DNA from: Lactobacillus pasteurii DSM 23907 = CRBIP 24.76
Lineage (GTDB): Bacteria > Bacillota > Bacilli > Lactobacillales > Lactobacillaceae
Assembly (NCBI RefSeq): GCF_000297025.1
Contig: NZ_CAKD01000001.1
Coordinates: 62,001-126,000 of the forward strand
Direction: 5' to 3'
Length of the DNA stretch: 64,000 bases
The translations under genes were made by a program, and so were the position numbers. This document shows positions 1 through 7,469 of the stretch, in pieces; the stretch's first letter is position 1, and every line of letters starts with the position of its first letter. The notes under the pieces were generated by a model. That model was not told the origin of the DNA. It saw only the letters and a program-made list of their open reading frames with translations, and made no database searches.

Positions 1-116
1 AGTCCCATAGCTTGATAAAGGACATTTTCGTATTCTTTTTTCAAGCCATGCTTGATTAAGGCACCAATACTAGTTCCCACCACTAGCGCTAATGTATTAG
101 CAATTGTTCCTAACAT
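1..116 (-). CDS. DUF554 family membrane protein, N-terminal part only
   Basis: Reading the minus strand from an ATG at 116 gives MLGTIANTLALVVGTSIGAL followed by IKHGLKKEYENVLYQAMG, then the window ends. The start of a DUF554 (YdfK/YqgA-type) integral membrane protein typically looks like this: a short glycine-rich membrane helix, then an amphipathic basic stretch. A good ribosome site, AAAAGGAG, lies just upstream (about 121-129). The function of DUF554 proteins is not established. It sits downstream of the LCP gene, behind that gene's terminator, so it probably has its own promoter or depends on read-through. Only about 38 residues are visible. Confidence 0.75.
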   Translation of the reverse strand, partial: MLGTIANTLALVVGTSIGALIKHGLKKEYENVLYQAMG

Positions 117-133
117 TGTTTTCTCCTTTTTTC

Positions 134-164
134 CAAAAAAATATCACGTCAATCGACGTGATAT
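134..164 (-). terminator. Intrinsic terminator after the LCP gene
   Basis: A perfect 10-bp inverted repeat ATATCACGTC / GACGTGATAT (141-164) is followed on the minus strand by a run of seven T. It lies directly behind the LCP stop codon (168-170) and before the DUF554 ribosome site. Confidence 0.85.
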
Positions 165-167
165 TGA

Positions 168-1379
168 CTATTTAAACAAGCCACCAAAAAGACCCCCATT
201 TGATGAGCTGGATGATTGCTCTGCATTTGTATCCGCAGAACTGCCATTAGTATCAGATGAGCTCTTGTCGTAAACCTGATAAGTGGTAAAGGCATTTGGA
301 TCATCCCAGTTTACGTTGTTTTCGTTTAGCTTATTTTGTCTAGTTTCTTCATTATTCAAAGTTTCGGTTTCAAGATTCAAGTTCTTGCGAACCATGTTTG
401 AAATCTTTTGCAATTCAGATGTTGGCGCAACTTGAATCGATGAGCCATCGATCCACGCATCGTGGCCTTGAATGTAGCCGCTCTTCAAGTTCTTCATAAC
501 TCCGCGGTAGTTGAGCGCTAAGAAGATCATATCGTTAAAACTCAAGTTAGTCTTAACGTATTTAGAAAAGATCGTCACAAGCTTGCGGTAATTGCTCAAA
601 GTATTGACTGACATTGCCTTCTTGGCAATAGCTTCAATTACTTGACGCTGGCGCAATTGGCGGCCATAGTCACCACGTGGGTCTTCTTTTCTCATTCTGA
701 CATAAGCTACTGCATGGCGGCCATTTAAGTGCTGCTTACCCTTGTGGAAGTCGCACCAATCATAGCTAAAGTCAAATGGGACCTGAACATCTACCCCGCC
801 AAGCGCATTAACTAGGCTCTTTAGAGCTTTCATGTTAACCTCGACATAATATTGAACTGGCACATTTAACAAACTGGAAACCGTCTTGACAGCGGCTTGG
901 CTGCCGCCAAGTTCATAAGCAGAATTAATTCTAAAAATATAATACTTGTCGCCAGGATCGCCCTTGATATCCGCCAAAGTATCACGAGGAATCGAAGTCA
1001 TCGTGGCAGTATTTTTGCCAGGGTTAGCGGTGGCCAAGATCATCGTGTCGGAATTACCGCGGTCGTGTCTGCCTTCAATTCCTTGATCAACTCCCAAAAC
1101 CAAAATTGAAATCGGCTGCTTGGCTGCAATCCGGGCTGAGGTTGCTGTATGGCCACTTACCTGATCGATTCCGCTATGAATTGCAAAATATAAGTGAGCT
1201 GCCCAAGCAACGGCAAAACTAACTGCTAACACAGCAGTCAAAGCGATTATTCTAGCAACTAAATTCTGTGGTGCTTTCACACCATCAGCAAGAGCAAATG
1301 CCTGATTGCGACTCAGACTAGCTGATGAGCGCAAATGATGTTGCTGTTGATATTCTCTACGTTTAGGATGTTGCTCCAT
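168..1379 (-). CDS. LytR-CpsA-Psr (LCP) family wall-polymer transferase
   Basis: 403 residues. LCP enzymes move undecaprenyl-linked polymers such as teichoic acid or capsule onto peptidoglycan at the outer membrane face. Visible are a basic cytoplasmic N-terminus (1-38), one membrane helix (about 39-61), then an extracellular LCP domain beginning at ISILVLGVDQG. It contains the RGNSDTMILATANP and TMTSIPRDT segments typical of the catalytic pocket, and the RMRKEDPRGDYGRQLRQRQVI block. The C-terminal tail is low-complexity (serine/asparagine-rich, ending GGLFGGLFK) and probably disordered. Start chosen at ATG 1379; the ribosome site is imperfect (GAGAGTAGGT). The gene diverges from pepF and ends in its own terminator, so it is likely monocistronic. 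Which polymer it transfers cannot be told from sequence. Confidence 0.9.
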   Translation of the reverse strand: MEQHPKRREYQQQHHLRSSASLSRNQAFALADGVKAPQNLVARIIALTAVLAVSFAVAWAAHLYFAIHSGIDQVSGHTATSARIAAKQPISILVLGVDQGIEGRHDRGNSDTMILATANPGKNTATMTSIPRDTLADIKGDPGDKYYIFRINSAYELGGSQAAVKTVSSLLNVPVQYYVEVNMKALKSLVNALGGVDVQVPFDFSYDWCDFHKGKQHLNGRHAVAYVRMRKEDPRGDYGRQLRQRQVIEAIAKKAMSVNTLSNYRKLVTIFSKYVKTNLSFNDMIFLALNYRGVMKNLKSGYIQGHDAWIDGSSIQVAPTSELQKISNMVRKNLNLETETLNNEETRQNKLNENNVNWDDPNAFTTYQVYDKSSSDTNGSSADTNAEQSSSSSNGGLFGGLFK

Positions 1380-1480
1380 ACCTACTCTCGTTTCCTTTTA
1401 AAAATTCCATAGATCTATTATTAGCACTTTTAGCGCCATGTTAACAGTTCTACTTGCAAAAATTTACCATTATTTAGATT

Positions 1481-1509
1481 TTGTCTTTTCGATCTCAATC
1501 AATTAGAAT
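1481..1509 (+). promoter_or_regulatory. Promoter for pepF
   Basis: TTGTCT (1481-1486), a 17-bp spacer and TAGAAT (1504-1509) form a sigma-A type promoter 32 bp upstream of the pepF ATG. AAAGGAG follows at 1528-1534. Confidence 0.65.
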
Positions 1510-1541
1510 TAGGTCAAAGACTAATATAAAGGAGATTTTTT

Positions 1542-3341
1542 ATGACTATTCCAACTAGAAATGAAGTTCCAGAAGAATTAACCTGGGATCTTACTCGCAT
1601 CTTCAAAACTGACCAAGATTGGGAAAACGCCTTGGCTGAATCCAAGGATGAAATCGCTGGTCTTAAGGATTTGCAAGCTAATTTTACCCAATCTGGCAAA
1701 CAACTTTACGCAGCACTGACTAAAATTTTAGCAGTTAAGCGCAAATTTGAAAATATCTATGTCTATGCTTCAATGTCAAGCGACGTTGACACTGCTAACA
1801 CCCATTATCTAGGCTACGTAGCTAGAGTGCAATCTTTAGCATCACAATTTGAAGCCAATACTTCTTTTATCAATCCAGAAATCTTGTCTTTGACTAAAGA
1901 ACAACTGGCTGAATTCAAGGATGAAGAACCACGCTTAGCCGAATACGAGCACTTGATCGAACAAATCACTCGCAAAAAGCCACACACTTTAAAGGCTGAA
2001 GAAGAAAGATTGGTTGCCGATGCTAGCGACGCTTTATCCAATGCCGAAAATACTTTTGGCGTTTTGACCAATTCAGATATGGAATATGGCTATGTGCTAG
2101 ATGAAGATGGCGAAATGGTTCAATTATCAGATGGTCTTTACTCACTTTTGATTCAATCACCTAACAGAGAAGTTCGCAAGAATGCCTTTGACGTAATGTA
2201 TGCTTCTTATGACCAATTCCAAAACACTTTGGCTTCAACTTTGTCTGGCGTAGTTAAGGCGCACAACTTCCAAGCTCGCGTCCATAACTACAAGTCAGCT
2301 AGAGAGGCTGCTTTAGATAGCAATGGCATTCCAACTGTGGTTTATGATACTTTGATTGAAGAAGTCAACAAGCATCTAGACTTGCTTCACCGCTACGTAG
2401 CCTTGCGCAAGAAGCTTTTAGGTTTGAAAGACTTGCAAATGTGGGATATGTACACGCCTTTGACTGGTGAGTCTACTCTGACTTATAACTTTGAAGAAGC
2501 TAAGGCTGAAGCTAAAAAGGCCCTGGCACCACTTGGACAAGACTACTTGGAACATGTAGATTACATTTTCAATAATCGAGTAATCGACGTAGTCGAAAGC
2601 AAAAACAAGCGTACTGGTGCATACTCTGGCGGAGCTTACGATACTGATCCATATGAATTGTTGAACTGGGAAGATACTCTCGATAATCTTTATACCCTAG
2701 TTCACGAAACTGGTCACTCCATGCATTCTTGGTACTCTCGCCACTACCAACCATATGTTTATGGCGATTATCCAATTTTTGTGGCTGAAATTGCTTCAAC
2801 TACTAACGAAAACATTTTGACAGAATACTTCTTAGATCACGTAACTGATCCTAAGACCAGAGCCTTCATCTTGAATCACTACTTAGATTCATTCAAGGGA
2901 ACCCTCTTCCGTCAAACTCAATTTGCGGAATTTGAGCAATTCATTCACGAAGCCGATGCAAATGGCGAACCACTTACGGCCGAAGTATTAGATAACTTCT
3001 ATGGCGAATTAAACCAAAGATACTACGGCGATGCGGTTGAACCAGGCGGCGACATTGCGCTTGAATGGTCAAGAATTCCGCACTTCTACTACAACTTCTA
3101 CGTTTACCAATATGCGACTGGCTTTGCAGCAGCTACTGCTTTAGCTAACAAGGTCGTTCACGGCAAGCCTGAAGATGTTGAAGCTTACCTCACTTACCTT
3201 AAATCAGGTTCTAGCGCCTACCCAGTTGACATCATGAAAAAGGCCGGCGTTGATATGACCAAGAAAGACTATCTAGAAGATGCCTTCAAGACCTTTGAAA
3301 AACGATTAAATGAATTTGAATCATTGATTGAAAAGCTTTAA
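1542..3341 (+). CDS. pepF: Oligoendopeptidase F (M3 family)
   Basis: 599 residues, the usual length for PepF. This is a cytoplasmic zinc metallopeptidase that cuts medium-sized peptides internally, part of the proteolytic pathway lactobacilli use on imported milk or host peptides. The zinc motif HETGH is at residues 388-392 (LVHETGHSMHSWYS). The downstream zinc-ligand glutamate lies in the FVAEIASTTNE segment, and the family signature regions PYVYGDYPIF and HFYYNFYVYQYATGFAAA are intact. No signal peptide. ATG 1542 is preceded by AAAGGAG at 8-nt spacing. It is a single gene with its own promoter and a terminator shared with the convergent lactate oxidase gene. Confidence 0.96.
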   Translation: MTIPTRNEVPEELTWDLTRIFKTDQDWENALAESKDEIAGLKDLQANFTQSGKQLYAALTKILAVKRKFENIYVYASMSSDVDTANTHYLGYVARVQSLASQFEANTSFINPEILSLTKEQLAEFKDEEPRLAEYEHLIEQITRKKPHTLKAEEERLVADASDALSNAENTFGVLTNSDMEYGYVLDEDGEMVQLSDGLYSLLIQSPNREVRKNAFDVMYASYDQFQNTLASTLSGVVKAHNFQARVHNYKSAREAALDSNGIPTVVYDTLIEEVNKHLDLLHRYVALRKKLLGLKDLQMWDMYTPLTGESTLTYNFEEAKAEAKKALAPLGQDYLEHVDYIFNNRVIDVVESKNKRTGAYSGGAYDTDPYELLNWEDTLDNLYTLVHETGHSMHSWYSRHYQPYVYGDYPIFVAEIASTTNENILTEYFLDHVTDPKTRAFILNHYLDSFKGTLFRQTQFAEFEQFIHEADANGEPLTAEVLDNFYGELNQRYYGDAVEPGGDIALEWSRIPHFYYNFYVYQYATGFAAATALANKVVHGKPEDVEAYLTYLKSGSSAYPVDIMKKAGVDMTKKDYLEDAFKTFEKRLNEFESLIEKL

Positions 3342-3425
3342 TTTTCAACCTGATAAAAAATTAATTTGACTATCGGCCCAAGTAAATATATAACAGTAAA
3401 GGAAAGAAATTTTCTCACATCACAA

Positions 3426-3458
3426 TAAAAGCTCAGGACATCTATCCTGAGCTTTTTT
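3426..3458. terminator. Bidirectional terminator between pepF and lactate oxidase
   Basis: AAGCTCAGGA / TCCTGAGCTT stem (3429-3454) with A-run before and T-run after, placed between two convergent genes. Confidence 0.85.
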
Positions 3459-3474
3459 GTTTGTTCATGTCAAA

Positions 3475-4707
3475 TTAGTGTTTTGATGCACCTGAAGTTG
3501 CATCTGCATCTGCTTCAACCTTGATTTGGTTTTCAGCAGTCTTTGGATAAGCTTCTCTTCTAGTTGGGTCAGTGTTTGAAGGTAAGTTATCAGCTGTGTA
3601 GCGAATGTTAGAGATTTTTGCATGCTTTACATCTTCAATGGTCTTGCAACCAGTCAATTGCATGTTGATAATCAATTCTTCGTTCAATTCATCAATTACG
3701 CTTTCAACACCCTTAGCGCCACCAAGTGCCAAGCCGTACAAGTAAGGACGACCAATACCTACTAAGTCAGCACCCATAGCTAAAGCCTTGAAAATGTGTG
3801 AACCACGACGTACACCTGAATCAAAGATGATTGGAACGCGGTGGTCAACAGCTGCAGCAATTTCTGGCAAAACGTCGATAGTTGCTGGAGCAGTATCAAC
3901 TTCACGACCACCATGGTTAGTTACGTAAATACCATCTGCGCCGGCACCCATAGCAAGGTAAGCATCTTCTGCACACATTACACCCTTAACAAAGACTGGC
4001 AAGCCTGATTCTTCCTTGATTCTTCTTACATCAGCAGGACCAATCTTTTGAGCTGATGAAGCGTACATTTGGGCAACACTTTGACCTTCGCCCTTGCCAC
4101 CTAAGTAACGAGTAAAGAAGTCTAATGGAACTGGGTAAGTAAAGTTGGTTCTTAAGTTAGCCTCACGGTAACCTGAAATTAAAGCATCAACAGTCAAGAA
4201 GATTCCCTTGTAGCCAGCCTTCTTGATTGCGTCAAAGACCATGCGGTTGAATTCCCAGTCTTTACTCAAGTAAAGTTGGAAAAAGCGTGGTGCTTCAGGA
4301 GCAGCTGCAGCGATTTCTTCAACGCTCTTGTTAGCGTAAGTACTTGATGAGAATAATGCCCCAGCAGCGGCAGCACCTTGTTGAGTAGCTATTTCGGCAT
4401 CTTTATGTGCAATACCATGGCAAGCTATTGGTGAAATCATAATAGGGGTCTTGAGCTTCATACCCATAAATTCAGTTTCAGTTGATGGGTTGTCCATATC
4501 AGTTAAAGCTCTAGGCACGATTTGATAGTGGTTAAAGGCAGCAGTGTTGTTACGCCAAGTCCATTCATTTTCTGAACCTGAAGCAATGTAGTAATATGCA
4601 CCTTCTGGCATGACGTCTTTTACACGTTCTTCAAGTTCTTCAACGTTAACCATGTCAAGTTTTTCATTGCGATCGCTTTGTGGGAAACCATTGTAATAAT
4701 ATGTCAT
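3475..4707 (-). CDS. lctO: FMN-dependent L-lactate oxidase
   Basis: 410 residues, a TIM-barrel alpha-hydroxy-acid oxidase. It would oxidise L-lactate to pyruvate with O2, releasing H2O2. Seven residues that define the Aerococcus viridans lactate oxidase active site occur here at the same numbers: Tyr40, Tyr146, Arg181, Tyr215, Lys241, His265 and Arg268 (segments YYYIASGSENE, QLYLSKD, GYREANLR, MYASS, FVKG, TNHGGR). The FMN phosphate loop DSGVRRG follows. About 20 extra residues form an acidic, Ala/Ser-rich C-terminal tail. ATG 4707 has AGAGG upstream. It is a single gene with a promoter embedded in a strong dyad. Oxidase rather than monooxygenase or dehydrogenase is inferred from the lack of membrane or long loop insertions. 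Confidence 0.9.
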   Translation of the reverse strand: MTYYYNGFPQSDRNEKLDMVNVEELEERVKDVMPEGAYYYIASGSENEWTWRNNTAAFNHYQIVPRALTDMDNPSTETEFMGMKLKTPIMISPIACHGIAHKDAEIATQQGAAAAGALFSSSTYANKSVEEIAAAAPEAPRFFQLYLSKDWEFNRMVFDAIKKAGYKGIFLTVDALISGYREANLRTNFTYPVPLDFFTRYLGGKGEGQSVAQMYASSAQKIGPADVRRIKEESGLPVFVKGVMCAEDAYLAMGAGADGIYVTNHGGREVDTAPATIDVLPEIAAAVDHRVPIIFDSGVRRGSHIFKALAMGADLVGIGRPYLYGLALGGAKGVESVIDELNEELIINMQLTGCKTIEDVKHAKISNIRYTADNLPSNTDPTRREAYPKTAENQIKVEADADATSGASKH

Positions 4708-4741
4708 TTCAAAAACCTCTTTTTACTAAATTTTAGTACCT

Positions 4742-4785
4742 TTCACAAACCATTATACATGAAAGCGGTTATAATAGTTAGTGAA
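4742..4785 (-). promoter_or_regulatory. Lactate oxidase promoter inside a 16-bp inverted repeat
   Basis: Arms TTCACAAACCATTATA (4742-4757) and TATAATAGTTAGTGAA (4770-4785) match at 14 of 16 positions around a 12-bp spacer. The minus-strand -10 TATAAT is the inner end of the left arm (4752-4757), 45 bp before the start codon. The -35 is poor (TAACTA at 17 bp). A mirrored TATAAT lies on the plus strand. This is likely the operator of an unidentified regulator. Confidence 0.55.
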
Positions 4786-4872
4786 ATTATAAAAAAATAT
4801 CTCTTATACTGCGATACTATTTGTTTTATAATTCACAAAATATAGCATAATCTTCGCTATACCACTTTTTAA

Positions 4873-4938
4873 AAATAAAAAAATCGGCTGGAATCATCGG
4901 ATTCACGCAAGCGAACCTATTGATTTTAGTCGATTTTT
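4873..4938 (-). terminator. Terminator of the metal ABC operon
   Basis: The outer stem AAAAATCGGCT (4879-4889) pairs with AGTCGATTTTT (4928-4938) and ends in a T-rich run on the minus strand. The 38-bp loop contains further partial pairing. It lies 13 bp behind the permease stop. Confidence 0.65.
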
Positions 4939-4950
4939 AATTAGTTAACT

Positions 4951-5748
4951 TTATAATTTGTGCCTTATCAAATGAATAAAATAAACTACTAAATAAATTA
5001 CTACTTCGATCATTGCAATAAAGAAAGTTACTGGCCAATTGGTGATAAAGCCAAGATATAATCCTAGCCAAACCCCAACTAAAGCAATTCCTACTGCCCA
5101 AAGCAACATTGAAGGCACCGATTTGCCTAAATAGCGTGCAGATGAAGCTGGCAAAGTTAGCAAAATAAATACCAGCAACGATCCAACAATCTGGGATCCA
5201 ATTGAAACAGCCATTGCCAAAGAGATCAAAAAGACAAAGCTGACTAATCCTACTTTTACGCCATGGGCAACTGCGCCGATGTGATCAAAAGAATCAAAAT
5301 TAAGTTGTCTTTGAACTAGGCCTAACAGCAGCAATACAATGACTGATAAGGCAACTAGTCGAATTACTCCTTCTTTGTCAACGCCGATAATGCTACCAAA
5401 CAAAATACTGGTAGCGTAGCGACTGTTGGCATTGGAGATTGCTAAAAATAGCACACCTAGCCCAATAAATAAAGCAGAAATCGCACTGATTGATGATTCT
5501 TTTTGGTCGCTATGCAAGGACAATTCGCCAACGCTAACTGATCCTAGCAAAGTAAATAAGAGCATCCCCCATAAAGGATCAATCCCTAAAAATACGCCAA
5601 AAGCTGCACCGGCAAAGCCAATTTCTGACAAAGTATGGGCCAAAAAGCTATAGTTGCGCGCAACAACATAAACACCAACTACCCCGCAGGTAATAGCAAT
5701 AAAAGTACTTGCTAAAAAAGCGTACCGCATAAATACAAATTCAAACAT
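4951..5748 (-). CDS. Zn/Mn-type ABC transporter permease
   Basis: 265 residues with 7-8 hydrophobic helices across the whole length, an ABC-3 family (ZnuB/MntB/AdcB) permease. It forms the membrane channel for a divalent metal taken from the lipoprotein encoded at 6417-7304 and driven by the ATPase at 5749-6396. Conserved features seen are the N-terminal segment FMRYAFLASTFIAITCGVVG, the helix LSEIGFAGAAFG and the cytoplasmic coupling region QIVGSLLVFILLTLPASSARYL. Its ATG immediately follows the ATPase stop codon (TAGATG), so the two are translationally coupled. It is the last gene of the three-gene operon. Metal specificity cannot be assigned from the permease. Confidence 0.9.
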   Translation of the reverse strand: MFEFVFMRYAFLASTFIAITCGVVGVYVVARNYSFLAHTLSEIGFAGAAFGVFLGIDPLWGMLLFTLLGSVSVGELSLHSDQKESSISAISALFIGLGVLFLAISNANSRYATSILFGSIIGVDKEGVIRLVALSVIVLLLLGLVQRQLNFDSFDHIGAVAHGVKVGLVSFVFLISLAMAVSIGSQIVGSLLVFILLTLPASSARYLGKSVPSMLLWAVGIALVGVWLGLYLGFITNWPVTFFIAMIEVVIYLVVYFIHLIRHKL

Positions 5749-6396
5749 CTATTCATAATCCCCCACAAAATCGCCCATTTTTCCTTGTTCAATCTTGCCA
5801 TGATTCAAATAAAGATATTCCTTCATGAATCTTTTGGCTAAAGGCAAATCATGAGTCACGAATAAAACAGTCATTTGATGCTTTTGATTTAAATGGGTAA
5901 TCAATTGCATTAATTCTTCTTTAGCAACCGGATCCAAACTAGCTGTTGCTTCGTCCAAGATAATCATGTTTGGCTTGTCTAATAATGCTTGCGCTAGATA
6001 TGCTCTTTGTTTTTGACCACCGGAAGCTTCACCCATTCTGATATTTTGGATATCGGCTAAATGCACTTCTTCTAGTTCTTCTTGAATTGTTTGCTTTACC
6101 TGCTTATTTTTGAAAAATGGCGTATTCAAAGCTACGAAGGACTTGATTGACAGCGGATATTCCGAATCGATATTTCTAAATTGTGGCACATAGCCTAATT
6201 TGACATCATCTGAAAATTTAAAGCTGCCACCAGTTGGAATCAAGAGCTTCATCAAAATATTGATCAAAGTCGTCTTTCCTGTACCGTTTGGGCCAAGCAA
6301 GGCGGTCATTGAACCTGGTTCAAGTTTAAAGTTGATATCTCGAAAAATTTCTTTGTTGTCGAACTTCATCGTTAAATTTTTTACTTCTAGAATCAA
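5749..6396 (-). CDS. Zn/Mn-type ABC transporter ATP-binding protein
   Basis: 215 residues. The order of motifs is standard: Walker A GPNGTGKT at about 35-42, Q-loop YVPQF, signature ASGGQKQR, Walker B MIILDEAT and H-loop VTHDLP. The signature is ASGGQ rather than LSGGQ, as often seen in this metal family. It powers import of Zn2+ or Mn2+ with its operon partners. The start is a TTG at 6396 backed by a GGGGGCTGGAGAG ribosome region. No ATG is available nearby upstream of the conserved MILEVKNLTM start. The lipoprotein gene ends 20 bp upstream. Confidence 0.9.
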   Translation of the reverse strand: MILEVKNLTMKFDNKEIFRDINFKLEPGSMTALLGPNGTGKTTLINILMKLLIPTGGSFKFSDDVKLGYVPQFRNIDSEYPLSIKSFVALNTPFFKNKQVKQTIQEELEEVHLADIQNIRMGEASGGQKQRAYLAQALLDKPNMIILDEATASLDPVAKEELMQLITHLNQKHQMTVLFVTHDLPLAKRFMKEYLYLNHGKIEQGKMGDFVGDYE

Positions 6397-6416
6397 CTCT
6401 CCAGCCCCCTTTCTTG

Positions 6417-7304
6417 CTATTTATGCATCTTTGCAGCTGCTGCCAGATTTTGGTAATTTTGCTTCATCCAAGCCAAATAAGTCGTATTGTTTGGAATGGT
6501 TTCGCGCACGTTTAAAACTGGAATGTCATGTTCTTTGGCCAATTTAACAAAGCTTTTGACAGTTGAACTGCTTGCTTGAACATTGTTAACGAAGAAGGCA
6601 ATCTTTCTTTGCTTAATAGCCTTAGTCATTTGATTGATTACTTTAGCTGATGGGTCGGTTTCTTTTTCGATTGCTTCTTCAAATTCTTGGTTGCCAATCT
6701 TAATGCCAGCTTCTTTTAAGCCATAGTCAAAGACTGGCTCGCTGACAAACACTGGCTTGTTGCCTTTAGTATCGATACCTTGGGCAATTTGCTTAATTTC
6801 GTTAATCTTAGCTAAGTATTTTTGGCCTTGAGCTTCAAAATATGCTCGATGCTTTGGCTGAAGCTTGCTTAATTTCTTTACTAAGTAGTTAACGTACTTG
6901 TCTGGCATACTCAAATTGTACCAAATATGTGGATTGTCACCGGACTTTAAATGCAATAAGTCTTCGCCAACTAACAGTGGCTTCTTATTAACTGAGCTAG
7001 CTAGCTTATTCATCCAAGAATCGTAGCCTAAGCCGTTAGCCACAACTAGATCGGCTTGCGACAAAGTCTTGGCATCATTGCTAGTAGGCTCAAAGTCATG
7101 TGGATCAATGGCGCTATTGTTGATAATTGCGACCGCTGTACCATATTTTCCAACAATATTTTTGGCAATATCAGCATAAACATTAGTTGTAGTTACGACT
7201 GAAATTTTGCCATTACTTGAATTATTTTTAGTTTTGCCACAGGCAGCTAAAGTAAGGCTAATTGCTAGTAGCAATAACAGGGTAAAAATTCTCTTTTTCT
7301 TCAT
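6417..7304 (-). CDS. Metal-binding lipoprotein of the Zn/Mn ABC importer
   Basis: 295 residues. A signal peptide ends in the lipobox LTLAAC with Cys22, so the mature protein is lipid-anchored outside the membrane. It belongs to the cluster A-I (ZnuA/PsaA) solute-binding family. Probable metal ligands by position are His69 (DPHDFEPT), His126 (NPHIWYN), Glu189 (FVSEPVFDY) and Glu269 (NVRETI). A glutamate at the third position is like manganese binders such as PsaA, while zinc binders usually have histidine there. The fourth position is Glu rather than the Asp of PsaA. There is no His-rich loop, which also argues against a classical ZnuA. It is the first gene of the operon, under a TTGACA promoter and a PerR-like box. 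Confidence 0.9.
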   Translation of the reverse strand: MKKKRIFTLLLLLAISLTLAACGKTKNNSSNGKISVVTTTNVYADIAKNIVGKYGTAVAIINNSAIDPHDFEPTSNDAKTLSQADLVVANGLGYDSWMNKLASSVNKKPLLVGEDLLHLKSGDNPHIWYNLSMPDKYVNYLVKKLSKLQPKHRAYFEAQGQKYLAKINEIKQIAQGIDTKGNKPVFVSEPVFDYGLKEAGIKIGNQEFEEAIEKETDPSAKVINQMTKAIKQRKIAFFVNNVQASSSTVKSFVKLAKEHDIPVLNVRETIPNNTTYLAWMKQNYQNLAAAAKMHK

Positions 7305-7329
7305 TGATATAAGAACACCTATTTCTAAT

Positions 7330-7344
7330 TTTTAATGATTATAA
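7330..7344 (-). promoter_or_regulatory. PerR/Fur-type box in the metal operon leader
   Basis: On the minus strand TTATAATCATTAAAA matches the Bacillus PerR box TTATAATNATTATAA at 13 of 14 defined positions. It lies 26-40 bp upstream of the lipoprotein ATG, just downstream of the predicted transcription start, where a bound repressor would block elongation or initiation. Confidence 0.5.
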
Positions 7345-7375
7345 TTTATAAAAAGTGGGCAATATTATAAATTAG

Positions 7376-7405
7376 AATATACCCCCTCTACTTCGGCTCT
7401 GTCAA
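7376..7405 (-). promoter_or_regulatory. Promoter of the metal ABC operon
   Basis: Minus-strand TTGACA (7400-7405), 18-bp spacer and TATATT (7376-7381). The -35 is perfect and the -10 has one mismatch. The transcript would start near 7369 with a leader of about 65 nt. Confidence 0.65.
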
Positions 7406-7417
7406 CTAATTGCATCC

Positions 7418-7446
7418 AAAAAAAATAGCCCGAAGGCTATTTTTTC
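7418..7446. terminator. Terminator of the fructose operon
   Basis: AAAAAATAGCC / GGCTATTTTTT stem with a CGAA tetraloop, 24 bp behind the fruA stop codon. Confidence 0.9.
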
Positions 7447-7469
7447 GATCTAGAGTAATTTAAGTTAAG

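Noticed and set aside
4742-4838. Rex (redox repressor) site at the lactate oxidase promoter
   Set aside because: TTCACAA half-sites occur, but Rex needs TTGTGAA...TTCACAA order; here the arms face the other way, so only an unknown dyad is claimed.
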